Origin: Mucilaginibacter auburnensis
GTDB lineage: Bacteria; Bacteroidota; Bacteroidia; Sphingobacteriales; Sphingobacteriaceae
Assembly: GCF_002797815.1 (NCBI RefSeq)
Contig: NZ_PGFJ01000002.1
Location: 620,001 to 684,000 of the forward strand
DNA length: 64,000 bases
Direction of reading: 5' to 3'
Shown piece after piece: positions 9,737 to 17,391 of this stretch. A program made the translations under genes and the position numbers. Within the stretch, counting starts at the first letter, position 1. Every line of letters begins with the position of its first letter. The notes beneath the pieces were generated by a model, which was not told where the DNA came from, made no database searches, and worked only from the letters and a program-made list of their open reading frames with translations.

Positions 9737-9770
9737 GCTTTCATAAATTTTAAAAAGAACATACGCTGAT

Positions 9771-11162
9771 ATGAACTACGATGTAATTGTTATAGGGAGC
9801 GGTCCCGGTGGTTATGTAGCTGCCATACGTGCTTCCCAACTTGGTTTAAAAACCGCTGTAGTTGAAAAAGAATCTCTGGGTGGCATTTGCCTTAACTGGG
9901 GTTGTATACCTACCAAAGCTTTATTAAAGAGCGCCCAGGTTTTTGAATACATCAATCATGCTGCCGATTACGGCATTAAAATAAATACACCAGGCGAAGT
10001 TGATTTTGAAGCTGTTGTTAAACGTAGCCGCTCTGTTGCTGATGGTATGAGCAAAGGTGTACAGTTTTTAATGAAGAAAAACAAAATTGACGTTATAAAC
10101 GGCTTTGGCAAGCTCAAAGCAAAAGGCGTTATTGAAGTTAAAGGTACTGATGGCGCCGTTAAAGAATATACGGCTAAAAACATCATATTAGCTACCGGCG
10201 GCCGTTCGCGCGAGTTGCCCAACCTTAAACAAGACAACGTTAAGGTTATTGGCTACCGTCAGGCTATGGTATTGCCTAAACAACCTAAATCAATGGTAGT
10301 TGTTGGCTCGGGCGCTATAGGTATTGAGTTTGCTTATTTCTACAACTCAATAGGCACTAAAGTTACTGTTGTTGAATACCTTGATAATATAGTTCCTTTG
10401 GAGGACGAAGAGGTTTCAAAAGGCCTTGCACGTATATTAAAAAAGCAAGGTATTGAGATCATGACCGGCTCAAATGTTGAGTCTGTTGATACCAGCGGCG
10501 ATCTTTGCAAAGTAAACGTAAAAACAGCTTCAGGCAACCAGGTTATTGAAGCCGAGATCGTGCTATCAGCAGTGGGTATCTCTACCAATATTGAGGGTAT
10601 AGGCTTAGAAGAAGTTGGTGTTAAAACAGAAAAAGGTAAAGTTTTAGTTGACGATTTCTACAAAACCAATATTGAAGGCGTTTACGCCATTGGCGATATT
10701 GTAAAAGGTCAGGCATTGGCTCACGTAGCATCTGCAGAAGGTATAATCTGCGTTGAGAAAATTGCAGGCCATCATCCACAGCCGCTTGATTATAATAATA
10801 TTCCGGGTTGTACGTATTGCAGCCCAGAGGTAGCATCAGTAGGTTACACCGAAAAGGCTGCTAAAGAAGCCGGATATGAAGTTAAGGTAGGCAAATTCCC
10901 ATTCTCTGCATCAGGCAAAGCCAGCGCTGCCGGCGTAAAAGACGGTTTTGTTAAACTGGTATTTGATGCTAAATACGGCGAATTGTTAGGCGCTCACATG
11001 TTAGGCGCTAACGTTACCGAGATGATAGCCGAGATCGTATCAGCACGCAAACTGGAAACTACCGGTCATGAGTTGATCAAAACGGTACACCCGCACCCAA
11101 CCATGAGCGAAGCCATAATGGAAGCCGCCGCCGAAGCATACGGCGAGTGTATACATTTGTAA
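9771..11162 (+). CDS. lpdA: Dihydrolipoyl dehydrogenase (E3)
   Basis: FAD-dependent E3 subunit that reoxidises dihydrolipoamide with NAD+ in the pyruvate, 2-oxoglutarate or branched-chain keto acid dehydrogenase complexes. The 463-residue protein shows the FAD-binding GSGPGG (9-14), the redox-active disulfide GGICLNWGC (C40 and C45), the NAD-binding GSGAIGIEF (about 178-186), a second FAD motif VYAIGDI near 305, and the C-terminal HPHPTMSE with the H442/E447 dyad contributed to the partner subunit. The length fits the family. No E1 or E2 gene is adjacent, so it may serve several complexes. It ends in a strong intrinsic terminator. Confidence 0.95.
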   Translation: MNYDVIVIGSGPGGYVAAIRASQLGLKTAVVEKESLGGICLNWGCIPTKALLKSAQVFEYINHAADYGIKINTPGEVDFEAVVKRSRSVADGMSKGVQFLMKKNKIDVINGFGKLKAKGVIEVKGTDGAVKEYTAKNIILATGGRSRELPNLKQDNVKVIGYRQAMVLPKQPKSMVVVGSGAIGIEFAYFYNSIGTKVTVVEYLDNIVPLEDEEVSKGLARILKKQGIEIMTGSNVESVDTSGDLCKVNVKTASGNQVIEAEIVLSAVGISTNIEGIGLEEVGVKTEKGKVLVDDFYKTNIEGVYAIGDIVKGQALAHVASAEGIICVEKIAGHHPQPLDYNNIPGCTYCSPEVASVGYTEKAAKEAGYEVKVGKFPFSASGKASAAGVKDGFVKLVFDAKYGELLGAHMLGANVTEMIAEIVSARKLETTGHELIKTVHPHPTMSEAIMEAAAEAYGECIHL

Positions 11163-11184
11163 GCTGCGCAGTCAATATTTTATA

Positions 11185-11227
11185 GTCGATGGTCCATAGT
11201 AGTTTGCTTTGGACCATCGACTTTTTT
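11185..11227 (+). terminator. lpdA terminator
   Basis: Perfect 12-bp stem GTCGATGGTCCA (11185-11196) / TGGACCATCGAC (11210-11221), 13-base loop, then six T. Its arm sequence is related to the repeat that continues to 11276. Confidence 0.9.
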
Positions 11228-11276
11228 GTTTAAGTTTAACTCAACAACCATGGACTATCAACCATGGTCTATGGAC
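11185..11276. repeat. ATGGTCCATAG-type intergenic repeat cluster
   Basis: Related words of the form ATGGTCCATAG / CTATGGAC recur here. GTCCATAG at 11192-11199 is inverted as CTATGGAC at 11269-11276, and AACCATGG occurs twice (11246-11253, 11260-11267). The cluster runs up to 5 bases before the ATG of the next gene and supplies a misleading in-frame ATG at 11264. Confidence 0.6.
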
Positions 11277-11281
11277 AAAAA

Positions 11282-12127
11282 ATGAACCCAAAGCTATACA
11301 CAATAGACACCGGCACTTTTAAACTTGATGGCGGCGCTATGTTTGGTGTGGTGCCTAAAACCATCTGGAGCAAAACCAATCCGGCCGATGAGAATAACCT
11401 TTGCACGTGGGCTATGCGTTGTTTGCTGATTGAAGAAGGCAACAGATTGATACTGGTTGATACCGGCATGGGCAATAAGCAAAGCGATAAATTTTTCAGC
11501 TTTTATTATCCGGATAGGTCCAACACACTGGATAGCTCATTGGCCGCCCATGGTTTCCATCGAGATGATATTACCGATGTGTTTTTAACGCACCTGCATT
11601 TTGACCATGTGGGCGGCGCCGTTGAACGTATTGGCGAAACCCTCACTCCTACCTTTAAAAACGCTACCTACTGGAGTAACGCCCAACATTGGGATTGGGC
11701 CATAAATCCTAACGAACGCGAAAAAGCATCGTTTTTAAAAGAAAACATTTTGCCTATACAGGACAGCGGTCAGCTAAAGTTTATTGATGGCAAGGATGGA
11801 GTAACATTTACAGACCATGTTAAAGTGCGTTTTGTTTACGGCCACACCGAAGCGCAGATGCTGCCACAAATAAACTACAAAGGCCGGCAAATGTTATATA
11901 TGGCCGATCTTATACCATCCATAGGGCATTTGCCGTTAGCTTATGTAATGGGATATGATATGTTCCCGATGAAAACACTCAATGAAAAGAAAGCAATTTT
12001 AAATGAGGCACTTGAAAACAATTATATTTTGTATTTTGAGCATGATTCGGTCAATGAATGCTGCACTTTAAAAAATACAGATAAAGGAATTCGTGCGGAT
12101 GAGATTTTCAGGCTGAGCGAAGTATGA
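11282..12127 (+). CDS. Metallo-beta-lactamase-fold hydrolase
   Basis: Cytosolic MBL-fold enzyme of 281 residues. The metal-binding THLHFDHVGG (HxHxDH, about residue 105) is clear; VDTGMG upstream, a later FVYGHTEAQ carrying a histidine ligand and MADLIPS with the bridging aspartate follow in the expected order. The overall plan resembles AHL-lactonase/glyoxalase II-like MBL proteins, but the substrate cannot be assigned. ATG 11282 is chosen over the ATG at 11264 because the latter lies in an intergenic repeat and adds only six residues (MVYGQK). No signal peptide. It stands alone between lpdA and rpoD. Confidence 0.82.
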   Translation: MNPKLYTIDTGTFKLDGGAMFGVVPKTIWSKTNPADENNLCTWAMRCLLIEEGNRLILVDTGMGNKQSDKFFSFYYPDRSNTLDSSLAAHGFHRDDITDVFLTHLHFDHVGGAVERIGETLTPTFKNATYWSNAQHWDWAINPNEREKASFLKENILPIQDSGQLKFIDGKDGVTFTDHVKVRFVYGHTEAQMLPQINYKGRQMLYMADLIPSIGHLPLAYVMGYDMFPMKTLNEKKAILNEALENNYILYFEHDSVNECCTLKNTDKGIRADEIFRLSEV

Positions 12128-12215
12128 TCTAAACCACAAAAATCATGCAATTATCACCTGATTATGAATAAAATGTAATATTTTATTTAGTAGCAAAAAT
12201 AGGCTAAACTTTTCA

Positions 12216-12223
12216 TACCTTTG
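12216..12223 (+). promoter_or_regulatory. -7 element of rpoD
   Basis: TACCTTTG, full match to TAnnTTTG, 42 bases before the ATG. Confidence 0.6.
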
Positions 12224-12265
12224 CCCGTTCAATTCTAATAATAAAAGAATCGAGGTTTATAATAA

Positions 12266-13126
12266 ATGAGACAACTCAAAATAACCCAATCCATTACCAA
12301 CCGTGAGTCGCAATCGCTCGACAAATACTTACACGAAATTGGTAAAGTTGACCTGATAACTGCCGAAGAAGAAGTAATATTAGCACAAAAAATAAGGGAG
12401 GGCGATCAGGCTGCGCTTGAGCGTTTAACCAAAACCAACCTGCGTTTCGTGGTGTCGGTAGCCAAACAATATCAAAATCAGGGACTTACCCTTGGTGACC
12501 TTATTAACGAAGGTAACCTGGGCTTGATCAAAGCTGCAAAGCGTTTTGACGAAACCAAAGGTTTCAAATTCATTTCATACGCTGTATGGTGGATCCGCCA
12601 GTCTATTTTGCAAGCTATCGCTGAGCAATCACGTATCGTTCGTTTGCCGTTGAATCAGGTAGGTTCATTGAGCAAGATCAGCAAGGCTTTCTCTAAATTA
12701 GAGCAGGAGTACGAGCGTGAGCCGTCACCTGAAGAGCTGGCTGATATGCTGGAAACTACGGTTGACAAGATATCTGATACCTTAAGTAACTCAGGTCGCC
12801 ATGTATCAATGGATGCTCCTTTTGTTCAGGGTGAAGAAAACACTTTGTTAGACGTATTAGAGAACGCTGAGCCGAATACCGACTCTATCCTGATCAATGA
12901 ATCGTTATCAGAAGAAATTAAACGCTCCCTATCAACTTTAACAGAACGCGAGCGCGAGATAATCGTATTGTTTTTCGGTTTAGGCACTAACCATCCACTT
13001 TCTCTGGAAGAGATCGGTGAGAAATTTAACCTTACCCGCGAACGTGTACGCCAAATAAAAGATAAAGCGTTGCAACGTCTTCGTCATACTTCAAGAAGCA
13101 AGATCCTGAAATCATACCTTGGATAA
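12266..13126 (+). CDS. rpoD: Primary sigma factor, short Bacteroidota form
   Basis: Housekeeping sigma-70 subunit that directs RNA polymerase to the TAnnTTTG promoters seen throughout this window. The 286-residue protein lacks region 1.1 and starts almost directly with region 1.2 ([16 protein letters not shown]). Region 2 contains [30 protein letters not shown] in pieces around residues 90-115, region 3 follows, and region 4 ends with the helix-turn-helix [20 protein letters not shown] near 245-265. This compact layout is the known Bacteroidota RpoD. The gene has its own promoter and terminator and seems to be monocistronic. Confidence 0.96.
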   Translation: MRQLKITQSITNRESQSLDKYLHEIGKVDLITAEEEVILAQKIREGDQAALERLTKTNLRFVVSVAKQYQNQGLTLGDLINEGNLGLIKAAKRFDETKGFKFISYAVWWIRQSILQAIAEQSRIVRLPLNQVGSLSKISKAFSKLEQEYEREPSPEELADMLETTVDKISDTLSNSGRHVSMDAPFVQGEENTLLDVLENAEPNTDSILINESLSEEIKRSLSTLTEREREIIVLFFGLGTNHPLSLEEIGEKFNLTRERVRQIKDKALQRLRHTSRSKILKSYLG

Positions 13127-13163
13127 GCTTTTTAAAACAAAGAGTTAAGAAGCAAGAATTTAG

Positions 13164-13192
13164 AGCCGTTCCAGTTTGGAGCGGCTTTTTTT
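13164..13192 (+). terminator. rpoD terminator
   Basis: Stem AGCCGTTCC (13164-13172) / GGAGCGGCT (13178-13186) with one G-T pair and a seven-T tail. A TTG at 13176 that opens a longer frame for the next gene lies in the loop. Confidence 0.85.
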
Positions 13193-13235
13193 GTTGGTAC
13201 TAAAACAATGCGCCCAGCGTTTAGGTAATCAATAC

Positions 13236-13937
13236 ATGCATCCATCCGAATACGAACACCTCACTCCAGCCCAGGCCATTGCCTATCAGCACGAATTGAG
13301 GAAACAAATCAATATTTGTCCGCTTGAAAAGCAAATTACTAACATTGCCGGAGCAGATATTTCCTTCAATAAATATTCGGATGTTGTTTATGCTGGCATT
13401 GTTGTGTTTTCTTATCCTGATTTGAAAGTAATTGGCACTTCCACCGCCGTTGGTAAAACAAAATTCCCTTATATTTCAGGTTTGTTAGCATTTAGAGAAG
13501 TGCCGGCGTTACTGGAAGCCTGGCAAAATCTTAAAACCAAACCCGACTTGTTAGTGCTTGATGGTCAAGGTACAGCTCATGAACGCCGCACAGGCATTGC
13601 AACACATTTCGGGTTGATTGCGGATGTCCCAACCATAGGTAGCGCTAAAAGCCGCCTTTGGGGACGTTTCGAGGAACCGATCGATCAACCGTTTGCGCAA
13701 AGCCCCATGTTTGATAAAAGCGAGCTAGTAGGCATAGCGCTGCGCAGCAAACGCAATTGCAATCCAATATACATATCGCCTGGTCATAAGGTAAGCATGG
13801 AACAAAGCGTAGAAATTATTAAAAACTGTATACGCGGTTACCGAATACCCGAACCCACCCGCCAGGCACACAACCTGGTCAATAAAATTAGAGTTGAAGC
13901 CGGAGACAATAATTCACAAACAAATATGTTTGATTGA
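13236..13937 (+). CDS. nfi: Endonuclease V
   Basis: Repairs deaminated adenine by nicking one base 3' of inosine in DNA. The 233-residue protein carries the catalytic acids at almost the same positions as the Thermotoga enzyme: D41 in AGADISF, E88 in FREVPALLE, and D109 in LVLDGQGTAHERR. The wedge-type PYISG (79-82) is also present. ATG 13236 is preferred; the TTG at 13176 lies inside the rpoD terminator. The small membrane gene starts just downstream, so nfi may be first in a short operon with the ABC pair, though the functional link is not obvious. Confidence 0.92.
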   Translation: MHPSEYEHLTPAQAIAYQHELRKQINICPLEKQITNIAGADISFNKYSDVVYAGIVVFSYPDLKVIGTSTAVGKTKFPYISGLLAFREVPALLEAWQNLKTKPDLLVLDGQGTAHERRTGIATHFGLIADVPTIGSAKSRLWGRFEEPIDQPFAQSPMFDKSELVGIALRSKRNCNPIYISPGHKVSMEQSVEIIKNCIRGYRIPEPTRQAHNLVNKIRVEAGDNNSQTNMFD

Positions 13938-13953
13938 AAACCAATCAAATCAC

Positions 13954-14274
13954 TTGCGACGCTTTATTTCTATCACGTTTCTGTTTTACAGGTCAATCAT
14001 TATTTATAATTTAATATTTACTTGTACGGCCTTAGGCTTTATGGCATTGAACGGACTAACGCCAAATGCCGCCAGCTTCCTGTTAGCCAAAATTGTGGGA
14101 ATATCATCAGCAATAGGGCTAAACAATTACCAATACAAGCAGAGTCATTTTTATTATCGCAATGCCGGATATCATATGCGACATGTAGCGATTGCAGCGT
14201 TAGCAGCAGACATTCTGATCTGCATCGCGATAACAATTTTAGGATCAATAATATCTAAAGTATGGCAGTTTTAA
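13954..14274 (+). CDS. Small three-segment membrane protein, putative ABC partner
   Basis: About 107 residues, almost all hydrophobic, with likely membrane segments at about 8-30, 36-56 and 76-101 and a basic, aromatic loop (NYQYKQSHFYYRNAGYHMRH) between the second and third. Its last 13 bases overlap the start of the ABC ATPase gene, which suggests translational coupling and a shared complex. The start is uncertain: TTG 13954 is the best candidate after the nfi stop; TTG 13894 would overlap nfi by 44 bases, and ATG 14041 would remove the first membrane segment. I do not recognise a named family; a transport role rests on context only. Confidence 0.6.
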   Translation: MRRFISITFLFYRSIIIYNLIFTCTALGFMALNGLTPNAASFLLAKIVGISSAIGLNNYQYKQSHFYYRNAGYHMRHVAIAALAADILICIAITILGSIISKVWQF

Positions 14275-14918
14275 AAGTTGACAGTGTACAATTGGCGTTT
14301 GATCTGCGTAAAATATTGCAGGACGTTTACCTGGAATGCAAACAAGGCGAAGTGGTGGGCTTGCTGGGGCGAAACGGAAGTGGCAAGTCATCGCTGTTAA
14401 AAATAATTTTCGGTAGACTTACACCGGGATATAAGTATGTAAGTATCGACAACGAATTTGTTAAGAAAGGCTATATCAACAACAAAATAGCTTACCTGCC
14501 CCAACATAACTATTTACCACGTGGCATCAGCATAAAAACGCTGGCTACAAAAATAGTAAGCGAACAATATTGGGATGAGTTTAATAATCAAAGCATTTAC
14601 AAAAACCACGCTCATAAAAAGCCCGAAGAACTTTCGGGCGGAGAATTGCGTCAGCTGGAGATGCTGATGATCCTTTACAGTAAAGCCGATTTTATTTTAC
14701 TGGATGAACCGTTTACGCATGTTACACCTATTCAATGCGAGTACTTTAAAACCATAATTAAAACGGTTAGTAAAACTAAAGGCATCATCATTACCGATCA
14801 TCAATATCAAAACGTTCTGGATGTAAGCGACCGCATTATTTTGTTAACCGAGGGCAGCACCAAACCCATTACAAACATTGACGAGTTAGCGGTTTATCGC
14901 TACATTAGTGGTACATAA
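14262..14918 (+). CDS. ABC-type ATP-binding protein
   Basis: Cytosolic ATPase of 218 residues with every ABC element: Walker A GRNGSGKS (36-43), Q-loop Q81, signature LSGGE (124-128), Walker B FILLDE (144-149) and the switch histidine H180. The D-loop region reads FTHVTP instead of the usual SALD-like sequence. It overlaps the preceding 107-residue membrane protein by 13 bases and has no other permease, periplasmic or outer membrane partner nearby. If the two form a transporter, the membrane part would be far smaller than the usual six-helix domain, so a non-transport or regulatory role is also possible. Confidence 0.88.
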   Translation: MAVLKVDSVQLAFDLRKILQDVYLECKQGEVVGLLGRNGSGKSSLLKIIFGRLTPGYKYVSIDNEFVKKGYINNKIAYLPQHNYLPRGISIKTLATKIVSEQYWDEFNNQSIYKNHAHKKPEELSGGELRQLEMLMILYSKADFILLDEPFTHVTPIQCEYFKTIIKTVSKTKGIIITDHQYQNVLDVSDRIILLTEGSTKPITNIDELAVYRYISGT

Positions 14919-14929
14919 GCTCAAAAATT

Positions 14930-15718
14930 ATGACCATACCTATTTATCAGGCTGATGCTTTTACCGATAAGCTGTTTGGCGGCAACCCCGCGGCCGTTTG
15001 TCCGTTAACCGAATGGCTGCCCGATGAAACGATGCAGCAAATTGCTAAAGAGAATAACCTGGCCGAAACGGCATTCTTTGTAAAGAATAACACAGGCTAT
15101 TTACTGCGTTGGTTTACCCCCGAGTATGAGATTGATCTATGTGGTCACGCTACACTTGCGGCTGCACATATATTGTTTACAGAATTGGCATATGGCGCGG
15201 ACGTGATCAACTTTGAGACCGTTAAAGCCGGCACACTCACAGTAAAACGTGATGGCGATAAATACACCATGGATTTCCCATCGCGCCCGCCAATACCAAT
15301 TGAAACGCCTAATGGTTTGATTGAGGCGTTAGGAGGCAGCGAACCTACAGCTATACTTCGTTCAAGAGATTATTTTGTGGTTTATGACAGCGAAGAGGAA
15401 ATAGCTGAACTAACACCGGATATGTTTGCTTTATCTAAAATGGATACCGTTGGCATTATAGTTACGGCTCCCGGTAAAAATTCTGATTTTGTGTCACGCT
15501 TTTTTGCACCCGGCGCAGGCATTCCCGAAGACCCTGTTACTGGTTCGGCACATTGTAACCTCATCCCCTACTGGGCCAAAGTATTCGGAAAAGATAAGTT
15601 ACACGCCTACCAGCTTTCGGCCCGCAAAGGCGAACTCTGGTGCGAATTAAAAGGCGAGCGCGTTTTAATGAGCGGAAAAGCGGTTACCTATTTGAGGGGG
15701 AGTATAGTAGTTGATTAG
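14930..15718 (+). CDS. PhzF-family epimerase/isomerase-like protein
   Basis: A 262-residue member of the PhzF/YddE fold (diaminopimelate epimerase-like). Landmarks are IYQADAFTDKLFGGNPAAVC at the start, the catalytic-type glutamate in NNLAETAFFV (about residue 45), DLCGHATLAAAH near 72, and GIPEDPVTGSAHCNLIPYW near 200. In phenazine makers PhzF isomerises DHHA, but most genomic members, including this one with no phz neighbours, act on unknown substrates. It follows the ABC gene by 11 bases and may be in the same operon. Its TAG stop is the first GATTAG of the repeat array that follows. Confidence 0.88.
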   Translation: MTIPIYQADAFTDKLFGGNPAAVCPLTEWLPDETMQQIAKENNLAETAFFVKNNTGYLLRWFTPEYEIDLCGHATLAAAHILFTELAYGADVINFETVKAGTLTVKRDGDKYTMDFPSRPPIPIETPNGLIEALGGSEPTAILRSRDYFVVYDSEEEIAELTPDMFALSKMDTVGIIVTAPGKNSDFVSRFFAPGAGIPEDPVTGSAHCNLIPYWAKVFGKDKLHAYQLSARKGELWCELKGERVLMSGKAVTYLRGSIVVD

Positions 15719-15816
15719 AGATTAGTTAAATTGAGATTAGTTAAATTGAGATTAGTTAAATTGAGATTAGTTAACTTGAGATTAGTTAAATTGAGATTAG
15801 TTAACTTGTGATTAGG
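15713..15816. repeat. Tandem 15-bp repeat GATTAGTTAAATTGA
   Basis: Six head-to-tail copies from 15720 to 15809, with partial GATTAG copies on both sides. Copies vary at one position (GTTAAATTG or GTTAACTTG). There are no spacers. The left partial copy contains the stop codon of the PhzF gene. Confidence 0.9.
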
Positions 15817-15832
15817 ATATTATCCATTGTTT

Positions 15833-15887
15833 TGTCATTTCTCTTTCGCGCCCTCGCACTACCTCCTCTTCGCTCCTCGAAATGACA
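15833..15887. repeat. GTCATTTC-type inverted-repeat element
   Basis: TGTCATTTC (15833-15841) is inverted as GAAATGACA (15879-15887) around a core that on the minus strand reads GGAGCGAAGAGGAG. This resembles the GTCATTTCGA...GAGAAAT short dispersed elements found in many Bacteroidota genomes. Confidence 0.55.
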
Positions 15888-15910
15888 CAGGATTTAGAGA
15901 TAGCACTAAT

Positions 15911-15960
15911 TTCTAATCACCAGTCAACTAATCTCTAATCACCAGTCAACTAATCTCTAA
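15911..15960. repeat. Two 22-bp repeats, inverted relative to the 15-bp array
   Basis: Two direct copies of a 22-bp unit (15911-15932 and 15933-15954; core TCTAATCACCAGTCAACTAA) plus a partial. The complement, AGATTAGTT followed by GACTGGTGATTAG, matches the end of the array at 15794-15815 with two differences. The partial copy contains the stop of the pseudouridine synthase gene; another copy lies at 55457-55478. Confidence 0.8.
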
Positions 15961-16682
15961 CTATCAAACTTCTCCAGCAACTTCAGCAGCGTTTCAAAAT
16001 CCTTCGGGTATGGCGCATTAATAGTAACTTCTGTACCATTTACCACCTTAAAAGTAACCTGGTAGGCATGCAAGGCAAAACGTTTCATAATAGGCAGCTC
16101 CTCCTGCTCTTTACCTAAGTGGTATTTTCGCTTAATAGCCGATAAATAAACAGGCTTGCCTTTGTACATTTCATCGCCCGCTATTGACGCACGCTGTGTA
16201 GCTAAATGTATACGGATCTGGTGCATACGGCCTGTAACCGGCTTACACTCTACCAAAGTATAATGCTTAAAATATTTAAGCGACTGGAACCAGGTTTCGG
16301 CACGTTTACCCTCTTGTCTGCTAATAGTTACTGTGCCTTTACCTACGTTGAGTATAGGCAGATCAACCAGCAGGTTATCAAAAACATGGGTACCATCAAT
16401 AACCGCATGATATACTTTATTAACCTGACGCTTCTCAAATTGCATGGATACCGAACGGTATGCCTCCGGATTTTTAGCGATGATCAACGCACCTGATGTT
16501 TCCTTATCCAGGCGGTGGCATATCTGTGCATCGTCGCTATAAGCCTTGGCCATACGCAAAATGCTAATGTCGCTACTGCCGTCGCCACGCTCATCTAACG
16601 AACTTATAAATGCCGGCTTGTTGATCACAATCAGGTCATCATCTTCAAACAAAATCAGGTCGGCAAACTTGGGTATCTTCAT
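15957..16682 (-). CDS. RluA-family RNA pseudouridine synthase
   Basis: Converts a uridine to pseudouridine in rRNA or tRNA. The catalytic motif HRLDKETSGALIIAKN (about residues 57-72) contains the essential aspartate, and the RluA-type segments VNKVYHAVIDG and PVTGRMHQIRIHLA follow. At 241 residues it has no N-terminal S4 RNA-binding domain, beginning directly with the LILFEDDDLIVINKPA strand, so it resembles the short RluA/RluC-like enzymes. The modified site cannot be deduced. A TATTTTTG element lies 17 bases upstream of the ATG; its 3' end is embedded in intergenic repeats. Confidence 0.9.
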   Translation of the reverse strand: MKIPKFADLILFEDDDLIVINKPAFISSLDERGDGSSDISILRMAKAYSDDAQICHRLDKETSGALIIAKNPEAYRSVSMQFEKRQVNKVYHAVIDGTHVFDNLLVDLPILNVGKGTVTISRQEGKRAETWFQSLKYFKHYTLVECKPVTGRMHQIRIHLATQRASIAGDEMYKGKPVYLSAIKRKYHLGKEQEELPIMKRFALHAYQVTFKVVNGTEVTINAPYPKDFETLLKLLEKFDS

Positions 16683-16699
16683 GCGTTTTTATAAGGCGG

Positions 16700-16707
16700 C
16701 AAAAATA
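16700..16707 (-). promoter_or_regulatory. -7 element of the pseudouridine synthase gene
   Basis: TATTTTTG on the minus strand, 17 bases before the ATG. Confidence 0.5.
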
Positions 16708-16834
16708 CGGTTATTTTATGAGTTTTTAATTATCGCTTGACCCGGCTTAGTGTATAACGCAGGGTTTTAAACACTTGTAAAACAAAACTTTGGCCCAATA
16801 GTTGTTATCTGCAATTATACCTATACATAAAAAC

Positions 16835-17332
16835 ATGAGTTATAAAGACGACAAACCTGAAGAAAAGGGATTTTTTGAGAAGGTTAAAGAAACAATTGAA
16901 AGCCTTTGGGAAGGCACAACAGATACAGCCGAAGACGTTAAAGAAGTTGTAGAAGAAAAGTTTGACGATGTTAAAAAAGCAGTTGCTCCTAAAAAACGAG
17001 CGGCAACCCGTAAAGCTACAACTGCTAAAGCATCTGTAAAAAAAGCGGCAGACAGCGTTGCTTCAAAAACTAAAAGTGTAACTAAAGCAACAAAAGCTAA
17101 GGTAGCTGTAATAAAAGCTAAAGCGGATGGCGAGATTAAGGAATTAAAAGCTAAAGCTGACGACAAAGCTAAAGCCGTGACAAGCAAGGCTAAAAAAACC
17201 GCCGATGATCTGAACAAGAAAGCCGATGCTAAATTAAAAGCTATTAAGGCCGAAACTGCACCTGCTAAAACCAGCACAGCAAAAAGCACAACGGCTAAAA
17301 AACCTGCGGCTAAACGCAAACCAATATTATAA
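16835..17332 (+). CDS. Histone H1-like Lys/Ala-rich protein
   Basis: A 165-residue protein. The first 50 residues are acidic and helical (DKPEEKGFFEKVKETIESLW, then TAEDVKEVVEEKFDDVKKA); the rest is low-complexity lysine, alanine and threonine with KKAA, KAKA and TAKKPAAKRK runs like eukaryotic H1 tails and bacterial HU/H1-like tails. Such proteins are usually taken to bind nucleic acid, but the acidic N-terminus also resembles stress-type helical proteins. ATG 16835 is chosen over TTG 16802, which would add a hydrophobic stretch not expected here. It is a lone gene ending in a bidirectional terminator. Confidence 0.75.
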   Translation: MSYKDDKPEEKGFFEKVKETIESLWEGTTDTAEDVKEVVEEKFDDVKKAVAPKKRAATRKATTAKASVKKAADSVASKTKSVTKATKAKVAVIKAKADGEIKELKAKADDKAKAVTSKAKKTADDLNKKADAKLKAIKAETAPAKTSTAKSTTAKKPAAKRKPIL

Positions 17333-17353
17333 GCAATTTGCTTATATAATAAC

Positions 17354-17382
17354 AAAGGCTCCCGATAAACTGAGGAGCCTTT
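17354..17382. terminator. Bidirectional terminator
   Basis: Stem AAAGGCTCC (17354-17362) / GGAGCCTTT (17374-17382) with an 11-base loop, between the H1-like gene and the converging response regulator gene. Confidence 0.85.
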
Positions 17383-17391
17383 GTTGTTTTG

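Larger units (their letters stand above)
9432..9770. other. Divergent intergenic region, TonB receptor / lpdA
   Basis: A 339-base AT-rich gap between divergently transcribed genes. It holds one -7 element for each direction (9482-9489 minus, 9729-9736 plus). The 240 bases between them contain no open frame or strong hairpin that I can see; there is room for operators. Confidence 0.6.

Noticed and set aside
13176..13235. TTG start extending endonuclease V
   Set aside because: The TTG lies in the loop of the rpoD terminator, and the added residues are not typical of the family.
15713..15960. CRISPR-like array
   Set aside because: The 15-bp units are head to tail without spacers, and no cas genes are present.
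16840..17355. Long hydrophobic open frame opposite the H1-like gene
   Set aside because: It is the antisense of a lysine/alanine-rich gene, which automatically gives a leucine/alanine-rich frame; it also runs through the terminator.
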